Part shown: piece by piece, positions 41,398 through 50,648 of the stretch
Position numbering within the stretch: the stretch's first letter is position 1
Layout of the letters: each line of letters opens with the position of its first letter
Source of the DNA: Micromonospora trifolii
Lineage (GTDB): Bacteria > Actinomycetota > Actinomycetes > Mycobacteriales > Micromonosporaceae
Length of the DNA: 64,000 nucleotides
Assembly: GCF_022229005.1 (NCBI RefSeq)
Contig: NZ_JAKKFD010000055.1
Location: 1 to 64,000, forward strand
Reading direction: 5' to 3'
Notes under the pieces: model-generated
Seen by the model: the letters and a program-made list of their open reading frames with translations, nothing else
What the model was told of the DNA's origin: nothing
Database searches by the model: none
Program-made: the position numbers and the translations under genes

Positions 41398-43920
41398 TCA
41401 GGCGGGCAGGTGTGGCAGGCGGTCGGGCCTGGAACGGCCGGCCTGGCGGCGGTTCTGGCTCAACCGGATCACCGCCCCGGCGTCGTGCAGTGGCGCGGCG
41501 AGGGCGCCCGGTCGGCCGCCCGAACCGCGCTGCATCGCCGCGAGCAGGGTGCCGGACGGCATGGGCCGGGCGAACAGATGACCCTGGCCGGCGACGCAGC
41601 CCAACTCCCAGAGGGCCCGCCGCTGCGGCTCGCTCTCCACGCCCTCGGCCACCACGTCCAGGTTGAGGCTGCGACCCAGGTCGAGGGTGGAACGGATGAC
41701 GGCGGCGGCCTCCGCCGAACTCTCCATCGTCGTCACGAAGCTCCGGTCGATCTTCAGCTCGTGTACCGGGATCCGGGAGAGCAGCGAGAGGGAGGAGTAG
41801 CCGGTGCCGAAGTCGTCCAACGCCAACCGGACTCCCTCGTCGCGGAGTCGGCTGAGCACCCGGTCGACCACGTCGAGTTGGCTGAGGGTCAGCGTCTCGG
41901 TCAGCTCCAGGATCAGCCGGTCCGGTGGTAGGTCGTGGGCGCGGAGGCGGGCCAGTACCGAGCCCGGGAACCGCGCGTCGAGCAGGCTGCGGGGGGACAC
42001 GTTGACCGCCACCGGTACGTCGAAGCCGGCGTCGCGCCAGCTCACCGCGGCGATCAGTGCCTGGTCGAGGATCGCTTCGGCGAAGGCCGGTAGCAGGCCC
42101 GAGCGTTCCACCGCCTCCAGGAACCGCAGCGGGTCGATCAGGCCGTGAGTGGGGTGGTGCCAGCGGGCCAGCGCCTCCGCGCTGGTCACCTCACCGGTGC
42201 CCAGGTCGACGATGGGTTGGAAGTTGACGACGAACTCGTGGTCGGCGACCGCGCGCGGCAGGTCACCGCCGAGGGTGAGGCGACCTAGGTCGGCGGTGTC
42301 GCGGGTCGGGGCGTACGTGGAGATCCGCTGCCCGGCCCGCTTCGCCTGGTACATGGCCACGTCGGCGCGGCGCAGCAGTTCGGCCATGCCACCGTTGGAC
42401 GGGGCGCCGGAGATCCCGCCGCTGGCCTCGACGCTGATGCGCATGCCGTCCAGATCGAACGGCTCGTGCAGGGCGGCGAGCAGTGTCTCGGCCCGGTGTG
42501 CGGCGACCGCCGGGGCCGGTAGACCCCGCAGGAGTACGGCGAACTCGTCGCCGCCGAGGCGGGCCACCAGGTCGCTCGCCTGGGCGGCACCCCGCAACCG
42601 GTCGGCCACCTGCACCAGCACCTGGTCGCCGGCGGCATGCCCGAGGGTGTCGTTGACCTCTTTGAAGTGGTTGAGGTCGATCAGCACCAGCGCTGTCACC
42701 CCGTCGGCGTGGCGGGTGCTCAACTGTTCGGTGCCCTCGTCGAGGAGGTGCCGGCGGTTGGCCAGGCCGGTCAGCGCGTCGTGCGAGGCCGCGTACGCGT
42801 GCTCGTCGGCGACCCGGGCCAGTTCGGCGTACGCCTGGGCGTTGCGGACGGCGGTGCAGAGCGCGGAGGCGAAGGTGCGCAGGGTGTACTGCTCCCGCTC
42901 GGAGAGTTGCACCGGGCCGCGGAAGCGCAGTCGAAGCATGCCGACGTCGACAGTCCGGTCGTGGCCTTCCAGCGGCGCGGGGACGATGGTGCCGTCCACG
43001 TCGGTGGGCGTGCCGGTCGGGCCGTCGAAGGTGATGCCGCCGGTGCCGCCGCGTACTGTGCGGCCGCCGTCGCGCAGCTCGATCTCGACCTCGTCGGCGG
43101 AGAACAACTCTGCGGCCTGGGTGACGGCGGTGGTGAGGACGTTGTCCAGGTCGACCACGTTGAGCGCGTCGGTGGTGCGGGCGAGCCGCTGCCACGCCTG
43201 CTGCTCGGTGCGGCCTCGAATGCGCGCGGAGTAGGCCAGGTGCAGGCTCAGGACCAGGGGTGGAACGGCGAGCAGCAGCCGGGGGTCCATCTGGAGGGTG
43301 AGCAGGGTCAGGGCCGCCACCACGAACCGGACCGCGTAGCCGGCCAGGCGAAGGTCCAGGTTGCTGCGGAACTGAGTCGAGATCTTGGTGCCGGAGGCGA
43401 GCGCGATCACGGGGATCGCCAGCACCTCGTCGAGGAAGGCGGCGAGGAGGTACGCGACCGAGAGGATCCCCACCAACTGCGGGGCCTGCATGGCAGGCCA
43501 GGTCCAACCGAGCAGTGCGAAGGCGATGCCTGCCCCGGCCGCGACGAGGATGTTCTTGCCAACGCCGAAGGCCAGCTTGATCGGTGGTAGACGGGCCGAG
43601 GCGATGGTGATCCCGATGCAGGTGCAGAGCACCACCCATGGAACTGGGGCAATGGCAGCCGCGATGACGATCGCCGCCTCGCTCCAACTGATCAGGTGCA
43701 CCGTGGACCGGATACGTACGCGCGTCTTGACGAACGCACCCAACGCGATCATGGCGGTCAGCGTCACCACTGTTGCTCCGTCGGGTGTCGGAGCATCGGC
43801 CGCGGGGAAGGTCAGTCTCAGGGAGGCGAGCGCAACGATCGTGGCAGCAACGACGAGGAGACCGACGATCAGCCGTAGCCGTCGATCGGTCCCGTCATCG
43901 CGTCGTTGTGAAGAGGCCAC
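41398..43920 (-). CDS. Membrane GGDEF-EAL protein (c-di-GMP synthase and phosphodiesterase)
   Basis: 840 residues. An N-terminal sensor has about seven membrane segments (residues ~15-225), then a GAF-like region (~245-370). The GGDEF domain has RLGGDEFAVLL at 455-465 with an intact active site; the inhibitory RxxD upstream is degenerate (QASD). The EAL domain starts at SAEALARWHHP (582-584), with NVSPRSLL, LELTETL, LDDFGTGYSSL, KIDRSFV, AEGVE and GQGHLFARP, so the catalytic residues look present. It would both make and break c-di-GMP in response to a membrane signal. GTG 43920 follows AGGAG. Divergent from the SARP-type gene. Confidence 0.93.
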   Translation of the reverse strand: MASSQRRDDGTDRRLRLIVGLLVVAATIVALASLRLTFPAADAPTPDGATVVTLTAMIALGAFVKTRVRIRSTVHLISWSEAAIVIAAAIAPVPWVVLCTCIGITIASARLPPIKLAFGVGKNILVAAGAGIAFALLGWTWPAMQAPQLVGILSVAYLLAAFLDEVLAIPVIALASGTKISTQFRSNLDLRLAGYAVRFVVAALTLLTLQMDPRLLLAVPPLVLSLHLAYSARIRGRTEQQAWQRLARTTDALNVVDLDNVLTTAVTQAAELFSADEVEIELRDGGRTVRGGTGGITFDGPTGTPTDVDGTIVPAPLEGHDRTVDVGMLRLRFRGPVQLSEREQYTLRTFASALCTAVRNAQAYAELARVADEHAYAASHDALTGLANRRHLLDEGTEQLSTRHADGVTALVLIDLNHFKEVNDTLGHAAGDQVLVQVADRLRGAAQASDLVARLGGDEFAVLLRGLPAPAVAAHRAETLLAALHEPFDLDGMRISVEASGGISGAPSNGGMAELLRRADVAMYQAKRAGQRISTYAPTRDTADLGRLTLGGDLPRAVADHEFVVNFQPIVDLGTGEVTSAEALARWHHPTHGLIDPLRFLEAVERSGLLPAFAEAILDQALIAAVSWRDAGFDVPVAVNVSPRSLLDARFPGSVLARLRAHDLPPDRLILELTETLTLSQLDVVDRVLSRLRDEGVRLALDDFGTGYSSLSLLSRIPVHELKIDRSFVTTMESSAEAAAVIRSTLDLGRSLNLDVVAEGVESEPQRRALWELGCVAGQGHLFARPMPSGTLLAAMQRGSGGRPGALAAPLHDAGAVIRLSQNRRQAGRSRPDRLPHLPA

Positions 43921-44536
43921 GCAACTCCTGGATTACCTCGCCTGTCGTGCTCGCAACCATATCGCCGGGCGATGCAGAAGTCCTGCACCGATGTCAGCCC
44001 CACTCGTTTCCGCGCATCTCACCCACCCTCTCCTTCGTGCGATGTCGGGCTCCGTTGGCGCCGACTTTCTACGAATGGAGCTTAAATGGGGTTGGCCCTA
44101 GTTAGGGATGATAAATGTCGTTATCCTCAACATTAGTTAATCCTGTGCGCATAAGTGACATTCTGTTTGCGTTCCGGTGCGGAGAGCGCTGGGATGCTCG
44201 CCTGTTGCATCCGGTCCGTTGCGGAATGTCGCGAGCCGTGCCGACTGATTAGACCGCGCCCTCAGTGTGGGTGCTGTTGTGCCGCAACTCATCCGCCGAT
44301 TCGGTCAAACCAGAAGGTGAGGGCTTTCGCTCCTTCTTTCCGTGCTGCGGCAGGAGTCGAGGCCGCTGAGGCGACAGATGATTCTTGCAATGTTCGCATT
44401 GCACTCGTCGGCCCGTCGCAGCGGACGGCTGCGGGAGCGTTCGCATCGGCGGCTTGATTGGCATCGGGCGTTGCATCCGGTGCCCGTAAGCTTCGTTGCG
44501 TGATCGGCTGAATACCCCGCTGAAGCAGGGGGGCGG
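43921..44536. other. Divergent regulatory region between the GGDEF-EAL and SARP genes
   Basis: 616 bp with A/T-rich patches around 44080-44165. It holds CCCTAGTTAGGG (44096-44107), an exact 12-bp direct repeat GTTGCATCCGGT at 44204-44215 and 44470-44481, and a small hairpin TGCAATG-TTCG-CATTGCA (44386-44403). No gene-like codon bias. Confidence 0.6.
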
Positions 44537-47500
44537 ATGGAGATTCAACTTCTGGGCGGCCTCTCGGTGCAACTGCTCGCTCGCAACCTGCACCTGGGTA
44601 CGCCTAAACAGCGGGCTGTCCTCGCGATGCTCGCCGTCCAACCCGGGCAGCTGGTGACCCTCGACGACCTGGTCGACGAGCTGTGGCCAGACGGACCGCC
44701 GCGGTCCGCGGTGGCGAACGTAAGGACCTACGCGGCCAATCTGCGCCGAACCTTCGAGGCTTTCGAGGCTGGTCGGGGTGTCCTTGTCAGACAGCAGAGC
44801 GGCTACCGGCTCACCCTTGGGCCGGAAGCTATTGACGTGTTTCGCTTCGAGATGGAGTGCGCCGCGGGTCGCGAAGCCCTGGTAGCCGGCCATGTCGACC
44901 GCGCCCTGGAACAATTGGGGTCCGCAGTGGCGCGCTGGCGGGGCGCGATGCTCGCCGGCATGTCGCTCGGGCCCATGCTCGGCCCACGCGTGGTGGCCGC
45001 CGAGGAGGAGCGTCTCCTGGCCGTGGAACTCCTTGCCGACGCGCAGCTCAGAGCGGGGCGGGGCGACCTGGCGATCCCTCTGTTACGGGATGCCATCGCC
45101 CGTCATCCCCTCCGGGAACCGGCGTACGTCCTCCTCGCGCGGGCGCTGCACGAGCGCGGCGACCACGCGGGCGCGCTCGTCACGTACGACGAGGTTCGCA
45201 CGAAGCTGATGGACGAGCTCGGCGTCCTCCCCGGTGCCGACCTCCAGGCTCTCTACCGCACGATCGTCTCGGCCGTGCCTTCCCGGCAACCGGCGAACCG
45301 CGTCGCATCCCGCCCGGCTGGCCAGAACGCCGGCCGTGCTTCGAACCCAACTCCCACGGGCGGTGTCCCGATCCCCGAAGGAGCGCCTCAGCCCGACCTG
45401 GTGGATCACCTCCCCCGAGCGGTCACCGACTTCGTCGGCAGAGAGGACGTGGTGTCGCGGCTGCTGGCGGAGACCTGGCGGGTCGAGGAGCGGGTGCCAG
45501 CCGTGCACATGATCGACGGCATGGCGGGCAGCGGCAAGACGACCCTCGCCGTGCACCTGGCCCGCCGACTGTCCGATCGATATCCGGACGCCGCGCTGTT
45601 CATCGACCTGTGTGGGCACGGCGATAAGAACCGGGTGGAGTCGGCGAGTGCTCTGGCCTTCCTGCTACGACAGTTGGGCGTCCCGGCTGGTCGTGTGCCG
45701 GTGGAGTTGGACGACAGGGTGGAGTTGTGGCGGCAGGAGTTGGCCCGTCGGCGGTCAGTGGTGGTGCTGGACAATGCGGCGAGCAGCGAGCAGATCATGC
45801 CCCTGTTACCGGCTGAGCCGACCACTGTCGTGCTGGTGACCTCGCGGCGGCGGCTGTCCCACCCGGATGTCGGGCCCTCACAGACGCTGCCGATCCTGAG
45901 CCCTCAGGAGAGCGTGGATCTGCTCAGCCTCAGCGTCGGTCGGGACAGGGTCGAAGTCGAGCCGGAGGCAGCCGCCGAGGTGGTGCGTCGGTGCGGGTAC
46001 CTCCCACTGGCGATCCGGCTGGCCGGTGCCAGGCTGGCGCATCGGCGCGGCTGGCGGTTGGCGGACCTAGTTGGGCAGATGGCCGGCGAGGCTCCGGTGC
46101 TGCACCACCTGGCCCAGGAACAGAGCTCCGTCACCGGGGCCTTCGCCGCTTCCTACGAGCCTCTTCCGAGTTCGACAAAGCGTGTCTTCCGATTCCTGGG
46201 TCTGTATCCCGGCAGCCGCTTCAGCACGCCGGCAGTCGCCGCGCTGACCGGTCTGACGATCGCGGAAGCTCGCGCGGCGCTCGACGACCTCGTCGACAGG
46301 AACTTGGTGGAGGACGTGGACTCGACGCGATACCGACTGCACGACCTCATGCGGCAGTACTCCATCGAGCTGTGTTCGCATACCGACTCCGGGAGCGATC
46401 GAAAGGCCGGGTTGGCTCACCTGTTCGACTTCACTCTGATGGCGGCGTTGAGGGTCGCCAAGACGCTGGAACTCAACGACCTGGAATCTCGCGTCACACA
46501 TCTCCCGTTCGGGCGGCCCGAGTTGGTCGACGCGATCGGGGAGCCCACCGCTGACTGGTTGGAAGCGGAGCGGACGGACTTGGTGACGATGGTGAGGGCA
46601 GCGCTCGACGAGGGCTTCCACGAGCACTCGTGGCGGCTGGCCCGTGCCCTCTGGCGATTCTGTTACATCCGCGGATACTTCGAGGACATCATCACGACCC
46701 ACCGGCACGCGCTGACCGCAGCGGACGCATCCGGGGACGTCGGTGCGGCGGCATTAATGAACAACTACCTTGCTTCCGGATATATCCGGACTGGCGACAA
46801 CCGGGAAGCACTGCACCATCTGACCCGTGCTGTCGCCCTCTCCAAAGACTCGCGGGACGTGCTCAGAACCGCGCGTTACCGCGCCAATCTCGCTGCTGTT
46901 TACTACTGGAGCGGCGACCTGACTGGAGCGGTGAGGGTCGGTTTTGAGCGCTTGCGTGACTACAAGGGATACGGCAGAGGCAGGGTGCCGATGGCGCTGC
47001 CGAACCTCGGCATGGCACTTACGTCACTCGGTCGCTACGAGGAGGCGTTGCGCCTGCATCGCCTGCACCTGGCGTGGGCCCGAACGAACTCGGACGAGTT
47101 CCACACACTCAACGCTCTCAGCCACATCGGCGCCGTACGCCTCCGGATGGGTGACGTTCCGCAGGCGATCCGAATTCTCCTGGCCTCGTTAGCGTTACGC
47201 GATCGCACCGGCCACCGGTACGCCGAGGCTGAGGTGCGCAACGACCTCGGGATCGCCTATCGCGGTCTGGGTCGTCTGGTGGAGGCCCAGCAGGAGCACG
47301 AGTTGGCCCGGAATTTGTCGATCGGTTCGGGGGAGCGACACGTCGAGGCGGCCGCGCTCAACGAACTCGGGCGCACCCTGCTGGCGCAGGGGCGAGGTGG
47401 CGAGGCGTTCGAGGTGCACCAGGAGGCGTTGCGGTTGGCCACCCGGATCGCGCACCCTCACGAGCAGGGGCGAGCGCTGGCCGGGCTCGCCGAACACTTC

Positions 47501-47641
47501 GCCCGCGTCGACCCGGCCGAGGCCCGACGGCACTGGGAGCGGGCGTTGGCGATCTTCCGACGGATGGGCGTGCCGGAGCGATTCGAGGCCGAACGTCGCC
47601 TCGCCGAGCTGACCGGCGCGACAGGGGTCGCAGAGCGCTGA
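44537..47641 (+). CDS. SARP/AfsR-type transcriptional regulator with BTAD, NB-ARC and TPR domains
   Basis: 1034 residues. OmpR-type winged helix (EIQLLGGLSVQLLARNL, GTPKQRAVLAMLAVQPGQLV, LVDELWPDGPPRSA, residues 1-95). Bacterial transcriptional activator domain (~100-245; LLADAQLRAGRGDLAIPLLR, HERGDHAGALVTYDEVRTKL). NB-ARC ATPase (~285-560; Walker A GMAGSGKTTL near 328-337, RSVVVLDNAASSEQ, VLVTSRRRL). TPR repeats to the C-terminus (RTGDNREALHHLTRAVALSK and others). AfsR homologues activate secondary metabolism or development. ATG 44537 follows AGGGGGGCGG. No biosynthetic cluster is next to it, so its targets are unknown. Confidence 0.92.
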   Translation: MEIQLLGGLSVQLLARNLHLGTPKQRAVLAMLAVQPGQLVTLDDLVDELWPDGPPRSAVANVRTYAANLRRTFEAFEAGRGVLVRQQSGYRLTLGPEAIDVFRFEMECAAGREALVAGHVDRALEQLGSAVARWRGAMLAGMSLGPMLGPRVVAAEEERLLAVELLADAQLRAGRGDLAIPLLRDAIARHPLREPAYVLLARALHERGDHAGALVTYDEVRTKLMDELGVLPGADLQALYRTIVSAVPSRQPANRVASRPAGQNAGRASNPTPTGGVPIPEGAPQPDLVDHLPRAVTDFVGREDVVSRLLAETWRVEERVPAVHMIDGMAGSGKTTLAVHLARRLSDRYPDAALFIDLCGHGDKNRVESASALAFLLRQLGVPAGRVPVELDDRVELWRQELARRRSVVVLDNAASSEQIMPLLPAEPTTVVLVTSRRRLSHPDVGPSQTLPILSPQESVDLLSLSVGRDRVEVEPEAAAEVVRRCGYLPLAIRLAGARLAHRRGWRLADLVGQMAGEAPVLHHLAQEQSSVTGAFAASYEPLPSSTKRVFRFLGLYPGSRFSTPAVAALTGLTIAEARAALDDLVDRNLVEDVDSTRYRLHDLMRQYSIELCSHTDSGSDRKAGLAHLFDFTLMAALRVAKTLELNDLESRVTHLPFGRPELVDAIGEPTADWLEAERTDLVTMVRAALDEGFHEHSWRLARALWRFCYIRGYFEDIITTHRHALTAADASGDVGAAALMNNYLASGYIRTGDNREALHHLTRAVALSKDSRDVLRTARYRANLAAVYYWSGDLTGAVRVGFERLRDYKGYGRGRVPMALPNLGMALTSLGRYEEALRLHRLHLAWARTNSDEFHTLNALSHIGAVRLRMGDVPQAIRILLASLALRDRTGHRYAEAEVRNDLGIAYRGLGRLVEAQQEHELARNLSIGSGERHVEAAALNELGRTLLAQGRGGEAFEVHQEALRLATRIAHPHEQGRALAGLAEHFARVDPAEARRHWERALAIFRRMGVPERFEAERRLAELTGATGVAER

Positions 47642-47797
47642 CCAGCCTGAACGGCGCTTATCGATTTCTTATCGGCAGGCCCGGTAACTTACCGGCCGTA
47701 TCGGCGAACGGGGGAGGTTCTGCCAGTGGGCAGAACCGGGTCGTCGACACGCCCCGCTGCTGGGTCCCCCCAGCGACCTCGGCGGCGGGCTGGTGAG

Positions 47798-47866
47798 GAA
47801 GGAGCGGCGTCGGGGCCGTTGCGCCGGCAGCACCCGGTGCGGTCGCCAGCGTGACGCCGCTCCTTC
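47798..47866. other. 14-bp inverted repeat with 41-nt loop upstream of moaC
   Basis: GAAGGAGCGGCGTC (47798-47811) is exactly repeated in inverse at 47853-47866, ending 23 bp before the moaC -10 hexamer. It could be an operator or a terminator for the upstream SARP gene. Confidence 0.45.
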
Positions 47867-47889
47867 CGACCGCCGTCGTACGGCACCGA

Positions 47890-47902
47890 TAGGCTCACGA
47901 CC
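47890..47902 (+). promoter_or_regulatory. Leaderless-type promoter of moaC
   Basis: TAGGCT at 47890-47895, within CCGATAGGCTC, lies 7 nt before GTG 47903. The same 11-mer precedes moeA. Confidence 0.55.
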
Positions 47903-48394
47903 GTGACCGAACCCGCGCAGCTCAGCCACGTCGATCGCGCCGGCGCGGCCCGCATGGTCGACGTCTCCGCCAAGGCGGTGACGGGTCGGTTGGCCGTCGC
48001 GGCCGGCCGGTTGCGGACCACCCCCGAGGTCATCGACCTGCTGCATCGCGACGGGCTACCCAAGGGTGACGCGTTGGCCGTCGGGCGGCTGGCCGGGATC
48101 ATGGGGGCCAAGCGCACTCCTGATCTGATCCCGCTCTGCCACCCGATCGCCCTGCACGGTGTCACCGTCGACCTGCTGCTGACCACCGACACCGTGGAGA
48201 TCACGGCCACCGCCCGCACGGCGGACCGGACGGGGGTGGAGATGGAGGCGCTGACGGCGGTTGCTGTCGCCGGTCTCGCCCTGGTCGACATGGTCAAGGC
48301 GGTCGACCCGGCGGCGTCGGTGGAAGCGGTCCGGGTGCTGCGCAAGGAGGGCGGCAAGACCGGCGAGTGGGTCCGTCCGGAGGACCGGCCGTGA
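47903..48394 (+). CDS. moaC: Cyclic pyranopterin monophosphate synthase
   Basis: 163 residues. AQLSHVDRAGAARMVDVSAK, GIMGAKRTPDLIPLCHPIAL (active-site KRTPDLIPLCHP) and TGVEMEALTAVAVAGLALVD are diagnostic of MoaC. It completes the first step of molybdopterin formation with MoaA. The stop overlaps the mogA start as GTGA. First gene of moaC-mogA-moeA-moaE. Confidence 0.97.
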   Translation: MTEPAQLSHVDRAGAARMVDVSAKAVTGRLAVAAGRLRTTPEVIDLLHRDGLPKGDALAVGRLAGIMGAKRTPDLIPLCHPIALHGVTVDLLLTTDTVEITATARTADRTGVEMEALTAVAVAGLALVDMVKAVDPAASVEAVRVLRKEGGKTGEWVRPEDRP

Positions 48395-48861
48395 TCCGCG
48401 CTCGGGTGATCGTCGCTTCCAATCGGGCCGCCGCCGGCGTCTACGCCGACACCAGCGGGCCGCTGCTCGTCACCGGCCTGCGTGAGCTGGGCTGCCAGGT
48501 CGACGACCCGGTGGTGGTGCCCGACGGTGAGCCGGTCGGCGACGCCTTGCGGGCCGCCCGCGCCGACGGTGTCGACGTGGTGCTGACCAGCGGTGGCACC
48601 GGCGTGACCCCGACGGATCGGACCCCGGACGTGACCCGCGGTCTGCTGGACTACGAGATCCCCGGCATCGCCGAGGCGATCCGCGCGCACAGTCGGGACC
48701 GGGTGCCGACGTCGGTGCTGTCCCGGGGCCTGGCCGGGGTCGCTGGTCGGATGCTGGTGGTCAATCTGCCCGGCTCGACCGGCGGTGCCCGGGATGGCCT
48801 GGCCGTTCTCGGGCCGATCCTCGGGCACACCGTCGACCAGCTCCGCGGCGGGGACCACTGA
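48391..48861 (+). CDS. mog: Molybdopterin adenylyltransferase (MogA/MoaB type)
   Basis: 156 residues. RARVIVASNRAAAGVYADTS at the N-terminus, then DVVLTSGGTGVTPTDRTPD and LVVNLPGSTGGARDGL, typical of MogA/MoaB. It adenylates molybdopterin before molybdate insertion. GTG 48391 overlaps the moaC stop. The last codons lie in a 24-bp tandem duplication. Confidence 0.93.
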   Translation: MIRARVIVASNRAAAGVYADTSGPLLVTGLRELGCQVDDPVVVPDGEPVGDALRAARADGVDVVLTSGGTGVTPTDRTPDVTRGLLDYEIPGIAEAIRAHSRDRVPTSVLSRGLAGVAGRMLVVNLPGSTGGARDGLAVLGPILGHTVDQLRGGDH

Positions 48862-48902
48862 CCGCTTCGCGGCGGCGCCCACTGACCGCTTCGCGGCGGC
48901 GA
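48855..48902 (+). repeat. 24-bp tandem duplication across the mogA stop
   Basis: CCACTGACCGCTTCGCGGCGGCG plus one base occurs twice head to tail (48855-48878 and 48879-48902), with a partial third match after. The first copy contains the last codon and the stop TGA of mogA, so it looks like a recent slip. Confidence 0.7.
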
Positions 48903-48950
48903 CAGCTGACCGGTGCGCGCCAGGCCCGGGCGGGTGTCGGCCTGTGCCGA

Positions 48951-48962
48951 TAGGCTCGGTCG
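48951..48962 (+). promoter_or_regulatory. Leaderless-type promoter of moeA
   Basis: TAGGCT at 48951-48956, in the same CCGATAGGCTC context as the moaC promoter, lies 6 nt before GTG 48963. Confidence 0.55.
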
Positions 48963-50219
48963 GTGAGCACGGAAACCGCACCCACAGCGGATCGGGTCAC
49001 CGCACCCCCGCCAGCCGGGTGGGAGGAAGCGCGTTCGCGGGTCTACGCCGTCGGTCTGGCCGCCGCCCTGCCCGCCGCCGCCCGACCACTTGTCGACACC
49101 GACGGGTCGACCCTGGCCGAGCCGTTGACCACCCGCACCGACCTGCCGGCGTTCCCGACCTCCAGCGTGGATGGCTGGGCGGTGCGCGGCCGTGGGCCGT
49201 GGCGCGTCGTCGGTCGGGTCCTGGCCGGCAGCACCCCCGCGCCGCTCACCGAGGACGACACCACCGTCGAGATCGCGACCGGCGCGATGGTGCCCGAGGG
49301 CGCCACCGCCGTGCTCCGGGTGGAAGAGTCGACGAGCGCTGACGGCCTGGTCACCGGTGTTCCCCGGGAGACGCCCGAGTGGCGGAAACCCGGCGAGGAG
49401 GCGTACGCCGATGAGGAGCTGTTGCCGACCGGCACGCCGGTCGACCCGGCGGTGATCGGCCTGGCCGCCGCCTGCGGGCACGACACGCTGCGGGTCCGGC
49501 GGGCGCCGCGCGCCGCGCTGCTGGTCTTCGGTGACGAGCTGCTGACGGCCGGCCCGCCCGCGGCCGGTCGCATCCGCGACGCGCTGGGCCCCGCGGTGCC
49601 GGCCTGGCTGCGGCGTTACGGCTGCCAGGTCCGCCCATCCGACGTGGTCGGCCCGGTGGCCGACACACTGCCCGCGCACGTGGCGGCCCTGCGCTCGGCG
49701 CTGGGCAACGCCGATCTGGTCTGCACCACCGGCGGCACGATGAACGGCCCGGTCGACCACCTGCACCCGACCCTGGAGGCGCTCGGCGCCGACTACGTGG
49801 TCAACACTGTGGCGGTCCGCCCGGGCTTCCCGATGCTGCTGGCCCGGCTGACCGGCCCCGACGGGCGAGCCCGCTTCGTGGCCGGGCTGCCGGGCAACCC
49901 GCAGTCCGCCATCGTCGCGCTGGTGTCGCTCGTCGCCCCGCTGCTCGCCGGCCTCCAGGGCCGGTCGATGCCGGTGCTGCCGCAGGTCACGTTGGCCGAG
50001 GCGGTGCCCGGTCGCGGCGGCCACACCCACCTGGCGTTGGTCCGACTGGACCGGTCCGCCGGCGTCGCGTTCCCGGTCCGCCACGTCGGCTCGGCGATGC
50101 TGCGTGGCCTGGCCGGCGCGGACGGGTTCGCGGTCATCCGTCCCGGCACCAGCGGCGAGCCCGGCGACCGGGTGCCGCTCGTGCCACTGCCGTTGTTTCC
50201 CGGGGAGCGTCCGTCGTGA
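48963..50219 (+). CDS. moeA: Molybdopterin molybdenumtransferase
   Basis: 418 residues. The sequence has TSSVDGWAVRG, VEIATGAMVPEGATAVLRVE, a molybdopterin-binding MoCF region (AALLVFGDELLTAG, DLVCTTGGTMNGPVDHLHP, VAGLPGNPQSAIVALVSLV) and a C-terminal MoeA domain IV. The fairly short length and variable N-terminus are common in Micromonosporaceae. It inserts molybdate into adenylated molybdopterin. Its stop overlaps the moaE start as GTGA. Confidence 0.92.
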   Translation: MSTETAPTADRVTAPPPAGWEEARSRVYAVGLAAALPAAARPLVDTDGSTLAEPLTTRTDLPAFPTSSVDGWAVRGRGPWRVVGRVLAGSTPAPLTEDDTTVEIATGAMVPEGATAVLRVEESTSADGLVTGVPRETPEWRKPGEEAYADEELLPTGTPVDPAVIGLAAACGHDTLRVRRAPRAALLVFGDELLTAGPPAAGRIRDALGPAVPAWLRRYGCQVRPSDVVGPVADTLPAHVAALRSALGNADLVCTTGGTMNGPVDHLHPTLEALGADYVVNTVAVRPGFPMLLARLTGPDGRARFVAGLPGNPQSAIVALVSLVAPLLAGLQGRSMPVLPQVTLAEAVPGRGGHTHLALVRLDRSAGVAFPVRHVGSAMLRGLAGADGFAVIRPGTSGEPGDRVPLVPLPLFPGERPS

Positions 50220-50644
50220 CCGCACCAACGATCACCTTCGGCGAGGTCACCGACCAGCCGCTCGACCTTGCCACGCACGAGGCGGCGGTCGCCGACCGCC
50301 GGGCCGGCGCGGTGGTGTCCTTCCAGGGCGTGGTCCGCGATCACGACCACGGCCGCCAGGTCACCAGCCTGGAGTACGAGGGGCACCCGAGCGCCGCACA
50401 GGTGCTGCGCGAGGTGGCCGCCGAGATCGCCGCGGAGCCCGACGTGTACGCGGTGGCGGTCTCGCACCGGGTCGGCCCCCTGGCGATCGGTGACGTGGCG
50501 CTGGTCGCCGCGGTGAGCACCGCGCACCGGGCGGCGGCCTTCGCGGCCTGCGCCCGGCTGGTCGACGAGGTCAAGGCGCGACTGCCGATCTGGAAGCGGC
50601 AGGTGTTCACCGACGGCACCGAGGAATGGGTCAACTGCCCCTGA
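50216..50644 (+). CDS. moaE: Molybdopterin synthase catalytic subunit
   Basis: 142 residues. RRAGAVVSFQGVVRDHDHGR, LEYEGHPSAAQVLREV, AVSHRVGPLAIGDVALV and the catalytic LPIWKRQVFTDGTEEWV. It works with MoaD, encoded at 63119-63373, to add dithiolene sulfur. The stop lies 4 bp from the convergent GT87 gene with no terminator between them. Confidence 0.97.
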   Translation: MTAPTITFGEVTDQPLDLATHEAAVADRRAGAVVSFQGVVRDHDHGRQVTSLEYEGHPSAAQVLREVAAEIAAEPDVYAVAVSHRVGPLAIGDVALVAAVSTAHRAAAFAACARLVDEVKARLPIWKRQVFTDGTEEWVNCP

Positions 50645-50648
50645 CCGG

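Noticed and set aside
44249..44914. 221-codon minus-strand frame overlapping the SARP start region
   Set aside because: Half of it is antisense to the SARP gene and the rest lacks coding bias.
44537..47641. Secondary-metabolite cluster marked by the SARP-type gene
   Set aside because: No polyketide synthase, peptide synthetase or other biosynthetic genes within the window.
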